54,281 bases of DNA from Rathayibacter agropyri (GTDB taxonomy: Bacteria > Actinomycetota > Actinomycetes > Actinomycetales > Microbacteriaceae). Below are positions 32,202 through 40,385 of this stretch, one piece after another. Position numbers and translations under genes: made by a program. The notes beneath the pieces are model-generated. The model was not told the origin of the DNA and made no database searches. It saw only the letters and a program-made list of their open reading frames with translations. The first letter of the stretch is position 1. Every line of letters begins with the position of its first letter. The DNA lies in contig NZ_JABRPL010000008.1 of assembly GCF_013249015.1 (NCBI RefSeq), positions 1 through 54,281 on the forward strand, written 5' to 3'.

Positions 32202-33598
32202 TACTCGCCGGTGAAGCAGCTCGTCTCGAGGTCGGTCACCGTCGAACCCTCGAGGATCGCCGCCTTCATATCGGCGACCTCCTGGTAAATCAGGTGGTCG
32301 GCGCCGATCGCCTCCGCGATCTCGGGGATCGGGCGGTTGTGGGCCACCAGCTCCTGGCGTGAGGGCATGTTGATCCCGTAGACGTGCGGGTAGCGTACGG
32401 GCGGCGCCGCGGAGGCGAAGGTCACCGTGTTCGCGCCGGCCGCGCGCGCCATCTCGACGATCTCCTTCGAGGTCGTGCCGCGCACGATCGAGTCGTCGAC
32501 GATCAAGACGTTCTTTCCCGCGAACTCGCTCGACATTGCGTTCAGCTTTTGCCGCACCGACTTCTTGCGGACCGCCTGCCCCGGCATGATGAACGTCCGC
32601 CCGACGTAGCGGTTCTTGTAGAAGCCCTCGCGGTACTCGATCCCGAGCTTCTGCGCCACCTGCATCGCGGCGGGGCGGGAGGAGTCGGGGATCGGCATGA
32701 CGACGTCGATCGCTCCGCTCGGGGTGTACTGGGCGACGGTGCCGGCGAGGCGGTCGCCTAGGCGCAGGCGCGCCTCATAGACCGAGATTCCGGACATGAC
32801 GGAGTCGGGACGCGCGAGATAGACGTACTCGAACGAGCACGGGATGAGCCGCGGGTCCTTCGCGCACTGGCGGCTCGCCATCTGCCCGTCGGACGTGAGG
32901 AAGACGGCCTCGCCCGGGGCGACATCGCGCACGATCTCGAAGCCCTGCGCCTCGAGCACGAGCGACTCGGAGGCGACCACCCAGTCGTCCGGCGCGCCGG
33001 TGTTGCTGCGGCGGCCGACGATGAGCGGACGGATGCCGAAGGGGTCGCGAAAGGCGAGCAGCCCGACTCCGGCGATCAGCGCGATGGTGGCGTAAGAGCC
33101 CTCGACGCGCTCGTGCACGCGGGCGACGGCGTCGAACACCTCGTCGGCGTCCAGGTCGCGGCCCGACATCGAGGCCTGGAGCTCGTTCGCGAGCACGTTC
33201 ACCAGTAGCTCGGTGTCGGAGGTGGTGTTGAGGTGGCGACGGTCGACGCGGAAGAGTTCCTCGGTGAGCTCGCGGGTGTTCGTGAGGTTGCCGTTGTGCA
33301 CGAGGATGATGCCGTATGGCGCGTTCACGTAGAACGGCTGCGCCTCCTCCTCGCGCTCGGCGTTGCCCTTCGTCGCGTAGCGGACGTGACCGAGGCCCAT
33401 CGTGCCGAGCAGCGAGCGCATGTCGCGGGTGCGGAACGCTTCGCGGACCTGCCCCGCAGCCTTCTTGATGTGGAGCGTGTTGCCGTCGGCCGTCGCGATG
33501 CCGGTCGAGTCCTGGCCGCGGTGCTGCAGGAGCGAGAGGCTGTCGTAGATGGACTGGTTGACCGGCCCGGAGGAGACGATTCCAACGATTCCGCACAT
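32141..33598 (-). CDS. purF: Amidophosphoribosyltransferase
   Basis: This is the first committed enzyme of purine synthesis, transferring the glutamine amide to PRPP. The start chosen, ATG 33598, places the nucleophilic Cys at position 2 (MCGIVGIV), giving 485 residues; the frame to 33664 would add 22 residues lacking family resemblance. The glutaminase half contains HRGQDSTG, GHVRYATKG and HNGNLTN; the PRTase half has the PRPP loop VLIVDDSIVRGTTSKE (VDDS 367-370). Cys245, C254 and C461 are candidates for the Fe-S ligands of the B. subtilis-type enzyme. Unlike most actinobacteria, purM is not downstream but divergent. Confidence 0.96.
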   Translation of the reverse strand: MCGIVGIVSSGPVNQSIYDSLSLLQHRGQDSTGIATADGNTLHIKKAAGQVREAFRTRDMRSLLGTMGLGHVRYATKGNAEREEEAQPFYVNAPYGIILVHNGNLTNTRELTEELFRVDRRHLNTTSDTELLVNVLANELQASMSGRDLDADEVFDAVARVHERVEGSYATIALIAGVGLLAFRDPFGIRPLIVGRRSNTGAPDDWVVASESLVLEAQGFEIVRDVAPGEAVFLTSDGQMASRQCAKDPRLIPCSFEYVYLARPDSVMSGISVYEARLRLGDRLAGTVAQYTPSGAIDVVMPIPDSSRPAAMQVAQKLGIEYREGFYKNRYVGRTFIMPGQAVRKKSVRQKLNAMSSEFAGKNVLIVDDSIVRGTTSKEIVEMARAAGANTVTFASAAPPVRYPHVYGINMPSRQELVAHNRPIPEIAEAIGADHLIYQEVADMKAAILEGSTVTDLETSCFTGEYITGSVTPEYLDWVERTQLS

Positions 33599-33764
33599 GC
33601 CGGAGGAGCTCCCAAGGGGATAGCAGGGGGGTTGACGGTCCATCCTGACATGAGGGGAGCGCATCCCCTAATGGCTCGCGCTCGGCGGATCCGCCCGGGC
33701 GCGTGGGAACCCGGGTGAGGTGCGCCGGCCACGCCGCCGGTCCCTGGTTCGACCGGGAGGAGCG

Positions 33765-34247
33765 TCACTGCGACTCCATCGCCCAGCCGGTCCTCGCGCC
33801 AGGGATGAGCGGGAGCGACCAGGCAATCTCGCGGGCCAGCTGCCCGGTCTCCGCGAAGAGGCGGACCTGGTGAGTGTCGGCGAGCGCGGCGGCGAGCGTG
33901 TCGCGGTCGGCGGGTGCGAAGCCGAGCGACTGCCAGAAGGGGCCGGAGCGGCGGGAGAAGAGCCAGGCGCGGCGCACACCGCTCGCGGCGGCGTCGCCGA
34001 GGGCGTGCCGGGCGAGGCGGCTCCCCGCTCCAGTGCCGCGGTGTGCGACGGCGACGCTCCGGATCAGCGCGTGGCGGCCGTCGGTGCTCGACTCCCAGCC
34101 TGTGCTGCCGACGACGCGGCCGTCGTCGTCGCGCTCAAGCCAGAGACGCACGGTGGGGGAGTCGAGCCCCGCGAGTGTCAGGTCGGCCGCGCGGAGGAAC
34201 GCGCGCACCTCGTCCACGTCTGCCGGTCCCACGCGCTCGACTGTCAT
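33765..34247 (-). CDS. GNAT family N-acetyltransferase
   Basis: ATG 34247 gives 160 residues. The acetyl-CoA site is the strand-loop-helix SVAVAHRGTGAGSRLARHAL (R-x2-G-x-G). It is followed by the VRRAWLFSRRSGPFWQSLGF segment (W/F at the family's usual tyrosine) and a C-terminal MESQ. It resembles ArsN2/YodP-like GNAT proteins annotated only as acetyltransferases. The frame continuing to 35174 is antisense to purM. It sits between the divergent purF and purM. Substrate unknown. Confidence 0.85.
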   Translation of the reverse strand: MTVERVGPADVDEVRAFLRAADLTLAGLDSPTVRLWLERDDDGRVVGSTGWESSTDGRHALIRSVAVAHRGTGAGSRLARHALGDAAASGVRRAWLFSRRSGPFWQSLGFAPADRDTLAAALADTHQVRLFAETGQLAREIAWSLPLIPGARTGWAMESQ

Positions 34248-34279
34248 GCACTCGATGCTGCCGCATCGGGGCGCGGGGC

Positions 34280-34353
34280 TCGCGAGATGGCGGGGAACGG
34301 ACGAGATGCCGTGCCGCGGCGGGCGATCTCGTCCGGGCGGAGGTATCTCGCGA
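34280..34353. repeat. Nested interrupted palindromes between GNAT gene and purM
   Basis: TCGCGAGAT (34280) pairs with ATCTCGCGA (34345-34353), and inside it CGGACGAGAT (34298) pairs with ATCTCGTCCG (34326-34335). Both pairs are exact. The motif GCGAGAT is shared with the palindrome at 5755-5817. It lies in the promoter region of two divergent genes and could be a regulator site or a dispersed element. Confidence 0.6.
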
Positions 34354-34361
34354 CATTTCGC

Positions 34362-34393
34362 GGGGAGGGGGAGGGGGAGGGGGAGGGGGAGGC
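34362..34393. repeat. GGGGGA microsatellite upstream of purM
   Basis: About five consecutive GGGGGA units fill the space just upstream of the purM -10 box. With TAGGGT at 34404-34409, the -35 position falls inside the repeat. Such a tract is prone to slippage and can form a G-quadruplex on this strand. Confidence 0.8.
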
Positions 34394-34403
34394 GGGCAGT
34401 CGG

Positions 34404-34409
34404 TAGGGT
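34404..34409 (+). promoter_or_regulatory. -10 box TAGGGT of purM, leaderless spacing
   Basis: TAGGGT ends 6 nt before the GTG start at 34416, the spacing at which transcription begins at or next to the start codon. No ribosome site lies between them. Confidence 0.6.
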
Positions 34410-34415
34410 CGTCGG

Positions 34416-35525
34416 GTGAGTGATGAGACGAGCAGTTATGCGCGCGCAGGAGTCGACACGGCGGCGGGGGATCTCGCGGTCGAGTTGATGAAGACGGCGG
34501 TGTCCGCGACGCATGACGGTCGGGTCCTGGGCGGTGTCGGCGGTTTTGCCGGCCTCTATGACGTCTCCTTCCTCCGCGATTTCCGCGCACCGCTGCTCGC
34601 GACCTCGACCGACGGCGTCGGTACCAAGGTGGCGCTCGCGCAGGCGATCGACAAGCACGACACGATTGGGCAGGACCTCGTGGGGATGGTCGTCGATGAC
34701 ATCGTGGTGGTCGGCGCACGTCCTCTCTTCATGACCGACTACATCGCCTGCGGGAAAGTCGTCCCGTCGCGCATCGCCGACATCGTCGCCGGCGTCGCGC
34801 GCGCGTGCTCCGCCACGGGCACGGCCCTCGTCGGCGGCGAGACGGCCGAGCATCCTGGCCTGCTTGGGCCCGACGACTACGACGTGGCGGGAGCCGCAGT
34901 GGGCGCGGTCGAGGCGGATCAGGTGCGCGGCGCCGACCGTGTGCGGGACGGCGATCTCGTGGTGGCGATGGCCTCCTCCGGACTGCACTCGAACGGGTTC
35001 TCGCTGGTGCGCCACATCCTCGCCGAGCGCGGGATCGGCTTCACCGACCACTCCGACGAGCTGGGCGGTGTCGTCGGCGAGGTGCTGCTCGAGCCGACCA
35101 GGCTCTACACCCGGCCGCTGCTCGACGTCCTCGATGATGCGGAACTTGGCTCGGCCGTGCACGCGATCAGCCATGTCACGGGAGGCGGGATCGCGGCGAA
35201 CGTCGCCCGCGTGCTGCCCCGCGGCTCCTGGGTTGAGGTGGAGCGCTCGAGCTGGAGCCCGTCCGACGTGTTCCGCGCGCTCGCTGGTATGTCGGGCGCG
35301 ACACTGGAGAGCACGGAGGGCACCTGGAACCTCGGCATCGGCATGGTCGCCGTGGTCGCTGCCACTTCCGCAGCGGATGTCGTCGCGAGGCTCGAGCGCT
35401 CAGGCGTGCCGGCGTGGGTCGCAGGCCGGGTCTCGACCGTGATGCGGGCACTCGACGGGTTCGAGCAGGGCGCGAAGGGTGTCGATGGCGGCGCGGTCCG
35501 CCTCATCGGCTCCTACGCGGGCTGA
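34416..35525 (+). CDS. purM: Phosphoribosylformylglycinamidine cyclo-ligase
   Basis: AIR synthetase closes the imidazole ring of FGAM with ATP. It has 369 residues from GTG 34416, supported by the leaderless -10 box. Family features are SYARAGVDTAAGD, DGVGTKVALA (ATP/phosphate loop), DLVGMVVDDIVVVGARPLFM, LVGGETAEHPG, SSGLHSNGFSLVR and HVTGGGIAANVARVLP. purM is divergent from purF. DUF3073, the usual actinobacterial follower of purM, lies 1.7 kb further on in opposite orientation, with AraC and NUDIX genes in between. Confidence 0.96.
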   Translation: MSDETSSYARAGVDTAAGDLAVELMKTAVSATHDGRVLGGVGGFAGLYDVSFLRDFRAPLLATSTDGVGTKVALAQAIDKHDTIGQDLVGMVVDDIVVVGARPLFMTDYIACGKVVPSRIADIVAGVARACSATGTALVGGETAEHPGLLGPDDYDVAGAAVGAVEADQVRGADRVRDGDLVVAMASSGLHSNGFSLVRHILAERGIGFTDHSDELGGVVGEVLLEPTRLYTRPLLDVLDDAELGSAVHAISHVTGGGIAANVARVLPRGSWVEVERSSWSPSDVFRALAGMSGATLESTEGTWNLGIGMVAVVAATSAADVVARLERSGVPAWVAGRVSTVMRALDGFEQGAKGVDGGAVRLIGSYAG

Positions 35526-35581
35526 CCGGGCGGCGACCGGAGCCGGCGCGGGACTTGGGGGTGGGGCTCACGGTCGGCGGA

Positions 35582-36538
35582 TCAGCGGCGCAGCGTCTCG
35601 CTCGGGAGTTCGCCGAACCGGGCCGCGTAGTGCTGGGCGAAGCGGCCGCCGCTGACGAAGCCCCAGCGGGCGGCGACATCGCCGATGACGAGTCCGCCTG
35701 GCGCTCCGGCGAGCAGTTCGTCACGCGCGCGCTCGAGGCGCACCCCGCGCAAGTAGTGACGCGGCGTCTCGGAGAACGCACGTTGGAACGCCAGCTGCAC
35801 GCCGCGGACGGTGAGCCCCGCCGCCTCCGCGATGTCGGCAACTCCCAGGGGGAGATCGGCGTTGGCCTGGACGAACTCGACCGCGCGGCGCAGGCGTCGA
35901 GCACTGACCGAGGGAGGCGCGGCGGGCAGCGGAGCGATGCGGTGAGCGAAGCAGTGCAGCACGGCCAGGGAGGCGACGCGGGCGGCGGAGTCGCGCTGGA
36001 GCGTCGACGGTGCCCGGGTCGCGGCGAGGGTGTCGCGGAGGACGCGGATCGCGTTCCACCAGGTGGCCGCATCCTGGGCGAGGGCCGCGAAGCTCAGCGG
36101 CCCCGGCTCGGTGCCGTGAAGCTCCGCCGCGACGTGCTCGAGATGCGCGGCCTCGAAGTGCACGAGTGCGTCCCGGTACTCGAGCGCCTCGAAGCCGAAG
36201 GGCCGGCCGGAGGGAAACATCGCGGGCCGACCTGCCACGAGACGACGCTCGTTCCGGCCGAGGTCGACCGCGGCGCGGCCCTCGTTGAGCCAGAGGGCGA
36301 CGTAGACGCCGCCCGGATCGACGGTGCCGCGCACAGCACCGAGGAACGACGCGGAGTGCAGGCTCACCGGGCCCGGACCTGTGGACGTGTAGCGGTAGCC
36401 GAAGGGCACCGCGGTGCGCTCGGCGCGGAACCCCGTCCCGTTGTACGAGCCGGCGAAGAACTCGCGAGCCTCGTCGAGGTCGCTCCCGCGACGCTCCGAC
36501 TGCCAGACCGGTAGCCGGGAGAGCGTGGGAGAACTCAT
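35582..36538 (-). CDS. AraC family transcriptional regulator
   Basis: This 318-residue protein is a paralogue of the AraC protein at 1702-2649. It shares the N-terminal D-L-D-E-A-R and Y-N-G blocks, a cupin-like sensor half and a C-terminal AraC domain with two helix-turn-helices (VADIAEAAGLTVRGVQLAFQ and IGDVAARWGFVSGGRFAQHY). Its ATG overlaps the NUDIX stop by ATGA. Directly upstream, inside the NUDIX 3' end, lie two perfect tandem 20-bp repeats, the geometry of AraC half-sites, so self-regulation is plausible. Ligand unknown. Confidence 0.9.
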   Translation of the reverse strand: MSSPTLSRLPVWQSERRGSDLDEAREFFAGSYNGTGFRAERTAVPFGYRYTSTGPGPVSLHSASFLGAVRGTVDPGGVYVALWLNEGRAAVDLGRNERRLVAGRPAMFPSGRPFGFEALEYRDALVHFEAAHLEHVAAELHGTEPGPLSFAALAQDAATWWNAIRVLRDTLAATRAPSTLQRDSAARVASLAVLHCFAHRIAPLPAAPPSVSARRLRRAVEFVQANADLPLGVADIAEAAGLTVRGVQLAFQRAFSETPRHYLRGVRLERARDELLAGAPGGLVIGDVAARWGFVSGGRFAQHYAARFGELPSETLRR

Positions 36539-37221
36539 TCAGCCAGTCTTGCAGGCGCCACCGACATCTTGCAGGCGCCACCGACATTCTGCGTGCCGGT
36601 GTGAATCTCGCGAGGACGTGCCTCACCGGTCGGACCGCGCTCCAGCCAGAACAGCGCCAGTGCGGCGACGGCTGCGGTCTCGGCGATGGCGCCGGAGCGG
36701 ATCATCGCCGCGACGTCGCGGTCGGCGAACCACTGCTGCCGCATGTCCTGCTCCGTGTCCTCGCGCTCGTGCTCGCCGTGCTCGAGTTCCTCCGCGAGGA
36801 AGACGTCGACCCACTGAGAGACGAAGCCGTAAGCCTCGGCGAGTCGCCCAAGGTGCGTCAGCCGCCCGGCGCGCAGTCCCGTCTCTTCTCGTAACTCCGC
36901 CCGGGCGAGAGCCTCAGGATCGCCGCCCGGAGAACCGTGCGGCCAGCCTCCGGCCGGGAACTCCCACGCGCGGCGTCCGACCGTGTAGCGGAACTGCTCG
37001 ACAAGCCAAAAGCCGTCGCGTTCGCGGGGGAGGACGAGGGAGTAGTCGTCGCGCTCGACAACGGCGTAGACGCCGCGGCTGCCGCTCGGCCAGCGCACGT
37101 CGTCCTCACGAACGCGAATCCACGGCGTCTCGTAGGCGATCCGCGACGAGAGCTGTTCGACCACGCCGTCACGCAGATCGGGGCCGCTCTGTCCGAGCGA
37201 CCCAGACGACGGATCAGGCAC
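36535..37221 (-). CDS. NUDIX hydrolase, ADP-ribose pyrophosphatase-like
   Basis: GTG 37221 overlaps the end of the DUF3073 gene and gives 228 residues; the longer frame to 37332 is a shifted reading of DUF3073. The NUDIX box GGDPEALARAELREETGL has the key Glu residues, but the Arg of the canonical R-E-U motif is Ala. The context with DYSLVLPRERDGFWLVEQFRY and WEFPAGGW matches the ADP-ribose/GDP-mannose pyrophosphatase group. The C-terminal end is encoded by the 20-bp tandem repeat (K-M-S-V-A-P-A). The gene ends in ATGA overlap with the AraC gene. Confidence 0.87.
   Translation of the reverse strand: MPDPSSGSLGQSGPDLRDGVVEQLSSRIAYETPWIRVREDDVRWPSGSRGVYAVVERDDYSLVLPRERDGFWLVEQFRYTVGRRAWEFPAGGWPHGSPGGDPEALARAELREETGLRAGRLTHLGRLAEAYGFVSQWVDVFLAEELEHGEHEREDTEQDMRQQWFADRDVAAMIRSGAIAETAAVAALALFWLERGPTGEARPREIHTGTQNVGGACKMSVAPARLAE
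36547..36586. repeat. Perfect 2 x 20-bp tandem repeat upstream of the AraC start
   Basis: TCTTGCAGGCGCCACCGACA occurs twice without a gap (36547-36566, 36567-36586), 9-48 nt upstream of the AraC start codon. About two helical turns per unit is the spacing of direct AraC-type half-sites. It also encodes the last residues of the NUDIX protein. Confidence 0.75.
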
Positions 37222-37411
37222 GCTTCTGGTGCGGCTCCTCGACGAGGTCGGCGTCGTCGCCCTCGTCGTCAGCGTCGATCCACTTCGAGTAGTCCGGCTC
37301 GTCCGGGTGGCTGAGCTCGCGCTCGAGCGCACTGTAATCGACCGCTGGGCTGAACGATTTCAGCTCACGGGCGATTTTGGTGTTCTTCGCCTTTTGACGG
37401 CCGCGCCCCAT
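37214..37411 (-). CDS. DUF3073 family protein
   Basis: ATG 37411 follows AGGGGGT and gives 65 residues beginning MGRGRQKAKNTKIARELKSF, the invariant DUF3073 start. It continues with YSALERELSHP, a Trp and an acidic patch (DADDEGDDADL). These small cytosolic proteins are restricted to actinobacteria and usually lie next to purM in opposite orientation, as here at some distance. Function unknown. The frame to 37486 adds non-family sequence and was discarded. Confidence 0.92.
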   Translation of the reverse strand: MGRGRQKAKNTKIARELKSFSPAVDYSALERELSHPDEPDYSKWIDADDEGDDADLVEEPHQKRA

Positions 37412-37581
37412 GGGTGACCCCCTCACGATGACAGGCCAGACGGATGGTGAGCCGGCTGGGGAAAAGAGCAGACAGGGAAAGTTCAAATCTACGCGGTAGT
37501 TTAGCAGACGGGGAACACGCCACCCCGGGCCACGGCCTGCCGGGCGGCCGTTCGTCCGTCCCCGACCGCGTCAGGAGCAGT

Positions 37582-38673
37582 GTGGACAGAGCACTCGAGG
37601 CGCGGCCCGTCGTGGTGATCGGTGCTGGCCAGGCGGGACTCTCGGTCGCCTACTACCTGCAGCGGCTGGGTCTTGTTCCGGGGCGTGACCTGGTGATCCT
37701 CGATCGTGGGCCGGAGCCGGGCGGCGCCTGGCAATTCCGCTGGGAAGCGCTCAGGCTCGGCTCGGCTCACCGCGTGCACGACCTCCCCGGCATGGAGCGC
37801 ATCGGCCTGTCGTTCGCCTCCGCGGATCGTCGGCGTCCGGCGCGGGATGTCGTCCGTGAGTACTACGGACGCTACGAGGAGGAGTTCGGCCTCGAGGTCC
37901 AGCGACCGGAGGCAGTCCGGCGTGTCACGAGTGCGTCATTCGGCGACACTGGCTCTCCGCTTGTCATCGAGACCGACCGCGCGACCGAGCGGGCGCGAGT
38001 GCTCGTGAATGCGACGGGCACGTGGGGATCGCCATTCGTGCCGTACTACTCCGGGCGCGACCGGTTCCGCGGGGTCCAGATCGACACCACCGAGTACGTG
38101 CGCGCGGCGGATTTTGCGGGACAGCAGGTGCTGGTCGTCGGCGGCGGCACCTCGGCGATCGGGTTCCTGCTCGAGCTCGAGCGGGTGGCGCGTTCGCTCA
38201 CGTGGGCGACGCGTCGCCCGGTGATCTACCGCGACGGAGAGCAGCTCGCGTTCGAGTCCGCGGTGGAGGCGGTCGCGGAGCAGGACCGCGCCGCTCGCGC
38301 GGGGATGCCCCTCCCGAGCATTGTCGGCGGCACGGGTGTGCAGCGTACCCGCCGCGTCGTCGCCGGGATCGAGCGCGGAGTGCTGCGCGAGCGCGGCATG
38401 TTCTCAGCGATCGAGGAGGACGGAGTGCGCTGGCCGGACGGCTCCTTCACCCGGGCTGACGCGATCATTTGGGCGACCGGCTTCCGGCCCGAACTGCGGC
38501 ACCTCGCCCCGCTCGGCCTGCGAGAGCGCGAGGGCGGGATCGCGGTCGTGGACGGTGCCTCCCTCACCGACCCCCGAGTATTCTTCGCCGGCTATGGACC
38601 GACGGCGTCGACGATCGGAGCCAACCGCTCAGGTCGGCGGATCGCCCGAGCGGTTATCACGCGACTGTCCTGA
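37582..38673 (+). CDS. Flavin-containing monooxygenase-like NAD(P)/FAD oxidoreductase
   Basis: GTG 37582 with AGGAG 4 nt upstream gives 363 residues. FAD binds at VVIGAGQAGLSVAYYL (G-x-G-x2-G at 14-19), NADPH at VLVVGGGTSAIGFLLEL, and the late ATG-like motif is IIWATGFRPEL. The length and pattern fit the FMO/CzcO-like group found with metal resistance or small-molecule oxidation, but substrate clues are absent. The longer frame to 37444 starts within non-coding sequence. It converges on the alpha/beta hydrolase. Confidence 0.88.
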   Translation: MDRALEARPVVVIGAGQAGLSVAYYLQRLGLVPGRDLVILDRGPEPGGAWQFRWEALRLGSAHRVHDLPGMERIGLSFASADRRRPARDVVREYYGRYEEEFGLEVQRPEAVRRVTSASFGDTGSPLVIETDRATERARVLVNATGTWGSPFVPYYSGRDRFRGVQIDTTEYVRAADFAGQQVLVVGGGTSAIGFLLELERVARSLTWATRRPVIYRDGEQLAFESAVEAVAEQDRAARAGMPLPSIVGGTGVQRTRRVVAGIERGVLRERGMFSAIEEDGVRWPDGSFTRADAIIWATGFRPELRHLAPLGLREREGGIAVVDGASLTDPRVFFAGYGPTASTIGANRSGRRIARAVITRLS

Positions 38674-38684
38674 GTGTTCGTCAC

Positions 38685-38741
38685 CGAGGTCAGGATGCGC
38701 CAGCACGTGCGAAATAGGCCCCTCGGGCGCATCTGACCTCG
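38685..38741. terminator. Bulged palindrome between convergent genes
   Basis: CGAGGTCAGGATGCGCC (38685-38701) pairs with GGCGCATCTGACCTCG (38726-38741) apart from one unpaired base, around a 24-nt loop. It starts 12 nt after the monooxygenase stop and precedes the convergent hydrolase stop, so a shared terminator is likely. Confidence 0.6.
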
Positions 38742-38796
38742 ATGTCGAACGCGCGACGGGACCCACCATCGAAGCGGAGCGCCCCGTCGCGAGTGC

Positions 38797-39633
38797 CTAC
38801 TTCGCGAGGAACTCCAGGACGACGCGGTTCCACTCCTCGGCGTGGCTGACGTTCACGCCGTGGGGGGCTCCGCTGACGACGTACAACTCGGAGGACGGAA
38901 CAGCGGCGTGGGTGCGTGCGCCCGAGCCCTCGAAGGGGACGGTAGCGTCGCCGTCGCCGTGGATGACGAGCGACGGGACCGAGACGCGAGTCAGATCGTC
39001 GCGGAAATCGGTGCTGGCGAACGCCGTCATGCACGCGAGTGCGGCGACCTTGGACGACTGCTTGGCGAGAGTGAGCGCCTCCTGGCGCTGCGCTTCAGTG
39101 ACCTTCAGCTCGCCATTGACCGAGAAGAACTCGGTGGTGAACTGGTCGTAGAAGTCGTCCTGGCTCTTGGTGAGCCCGGCCGTCATTCCGGCCGCCTGCG
39201 ACTTCTCGAGCGGACCGTCCGGGTTGTCGCTGGTCTTCATCAGATAGGGAGGGACGGCGGAGGCGAAAACAACGCTGTGCAGGCGCTCGGCCCCGTACTT
39301 CGAGAAGTAGCGCGCCACTTCTCCGCCGCCCATCGAGAAGCCAACGAGAGTGACGTTCTGCAGGTCGAGCTCGGTGAGCAGGGCGTGCAGGTCCTCCGTG
39401 AGCGTGTCGTAGGTGTACCCGGTGAGCGGCTTGTCACTGCGCCCGAAGCCGCGGCGGTCGTAGGTGATGACGCGGTAGCCGGCCTGGGCACACGCCGGAA
39501 CCTGCTCCTTCCAGGATTCGCCGGAGAGCGGCCAGCCGTGGATGAGGACGACCGGGCGACCCGAGCCGCCGGTGTCGTCGACATGCAGCTTCGTGTCCTT
39601 GAAGAGGCCGTGGTGGGCGGTGATCTCGGTCAT
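38797..39633 (-). CDS. Alpha/beta hydrolase, non-haem chloroperoxidase-like
   Basis: This 278-residue alpha/beta hydrolase has nucleophile S100 in GFSMGGGE, D229 in IHGDGDATVP and H258 in GAPHGVN. The oxyanion HGWPLSGESW and the YDRRGFGRSDKP block are those of the bacterial cofactor-free haloperoxidase/esterase group. A GGAAGGAG ribosome site precedes ATG. The natural reaction is probably ester or lactone hydrolysis, since perhydrolysis is a side activity in this group. It acts in the cytosol. Confidence 0.92.
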   Translation of the reverse strand: MTEITAHHGLFKDTKLHVDDTGGSGRPVVLIHGWPLSGESWKEQVPACAQAGYRVITYDRRGFGRSDKPLTGYTYDTLTEDLHALLTELDLQNVTLVGFSMGGGEVARYFSKYGAERLHSVVFASAVPPYLMKTSDNPDGPLEKSQAAGMTAGLTKSQDDFYDQFTTEFFSVNGELKVTEAQRQEALTLAKQSSKVAALACMTAFASTDFRDDLTRVSVPSLVIHGDGDATVPFEGSGARTHAAVPSSELYVVSGAPHGVNVSHAEEWNRVVLEFLAK

Positions 39634-39745
39634 GGGTCCGTGCTCCTTCCGGCGCCGTCGCTCGGCGTCACTCGATGCTCGAGGACGACGACCGACCGGA
39701 TGGGTCAGGCGAGGAGGGTTGACACGGTCGCCGTGATCTCGGTAC

Positions 39746-40333
39746 TCACTCGGCGAGAACGGCGGTGGCCAGCCCCTGCAGAGCCGTCCGCAGACCGGGA
39801 ACAGCCGGGTCGGACGGGACGGGCGGTGCTTCGAGGATCGCGTTCGCCGCCGCCGTCAGGACACCGAGGGCCGACGAGGAGGACACGACCAGGCCGCTGG
39901 GTGGCACTGACGGCCGGACCAGGAGGGAGAGCCGCGCCGTCGACCCACCGGTGCTGATTGACGCGGCGGAACCGGTGGGCAGGGCGGCGAAGGATCCGCG
40001 GCCAACGATTGCTCGTTCCCCTCCGAGTGCGACGGTCATCGCGCCCTCGAGCGGGAGCAGGAGTAGCACGGCGGCGGGATCGCCCCACGCATCGGGTTCG
40101 AGTCGGACACAGCCCGACGTGTGCCAGATCCGCCACAGTCGGATGTCCGCGGCGACGGCCTCGTGGCCGATCAGGGTGAATGCGGGGTCGTGGTCGAAGT
40201 CGCCGCCGCGCTGGCGGAGCCATTCTCGGGCTGCGGCGGCGCGCAGGAGTGACGGGCGGGTGAGGGGATCGGGCAAGGCAGTGGCTCCAGGGGGCAGCGG
40301 CGGTGGATGATCCACAACGACGTGAGGAAGCAT
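39746..40333 (-). CDS. Cupin-like sensor protein without DNA-binding domain
   Basis: ATG 40333 gives 195 residues; the frame to 40435 runs through a terminator hairpin and was not used. The sequence resembles the N-terminal ligand half of AraC-type regulators (FTLIGHEAVAADIRLWRIWH, LLLLPLEGAMTVAL, GSFAALPTG) but ends with a short helical part (AANAILEA, LQGLATAVLAE) and no helix-turn-helix. It may be a stand-alone cupin or the remains of a regulator. The next gene upstream on this strand is separated by a perfect 20-bp hairpin. Confidence 0.55.
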   Translation of the reverse strand: MLPHVVVDHPPPLPPGATALPDPLTRPSLLRAAAAREWLRQRGGDFDHDPAFTLIGHEAVAADIRLWRIWHTSGCVRLEPDAWGDPAAVLLLLPLEGAMTVALGGERAIVGRGSFAALPTGSAASISTGGSTARLSLLVRPSVPPSGLVVSSSSALGVLTAAANAILEAPPVPSDPAVPGLRTALQGLATAVLAE

Positions 40334-40385
40334 CAGCCTATGTGCCGGAGGATGGATGGCCACCGAGTGGCGCGTCCCCAGACGC

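Noticed and set aside
34248-35174. Extension of the GNAT gene to a 469-residue protein
   Set aside because: The added part is antisense to purM and passes through the GGGGGA repeat, giving a run of Pro-Leu; the internal Met begins the GNAT fold.
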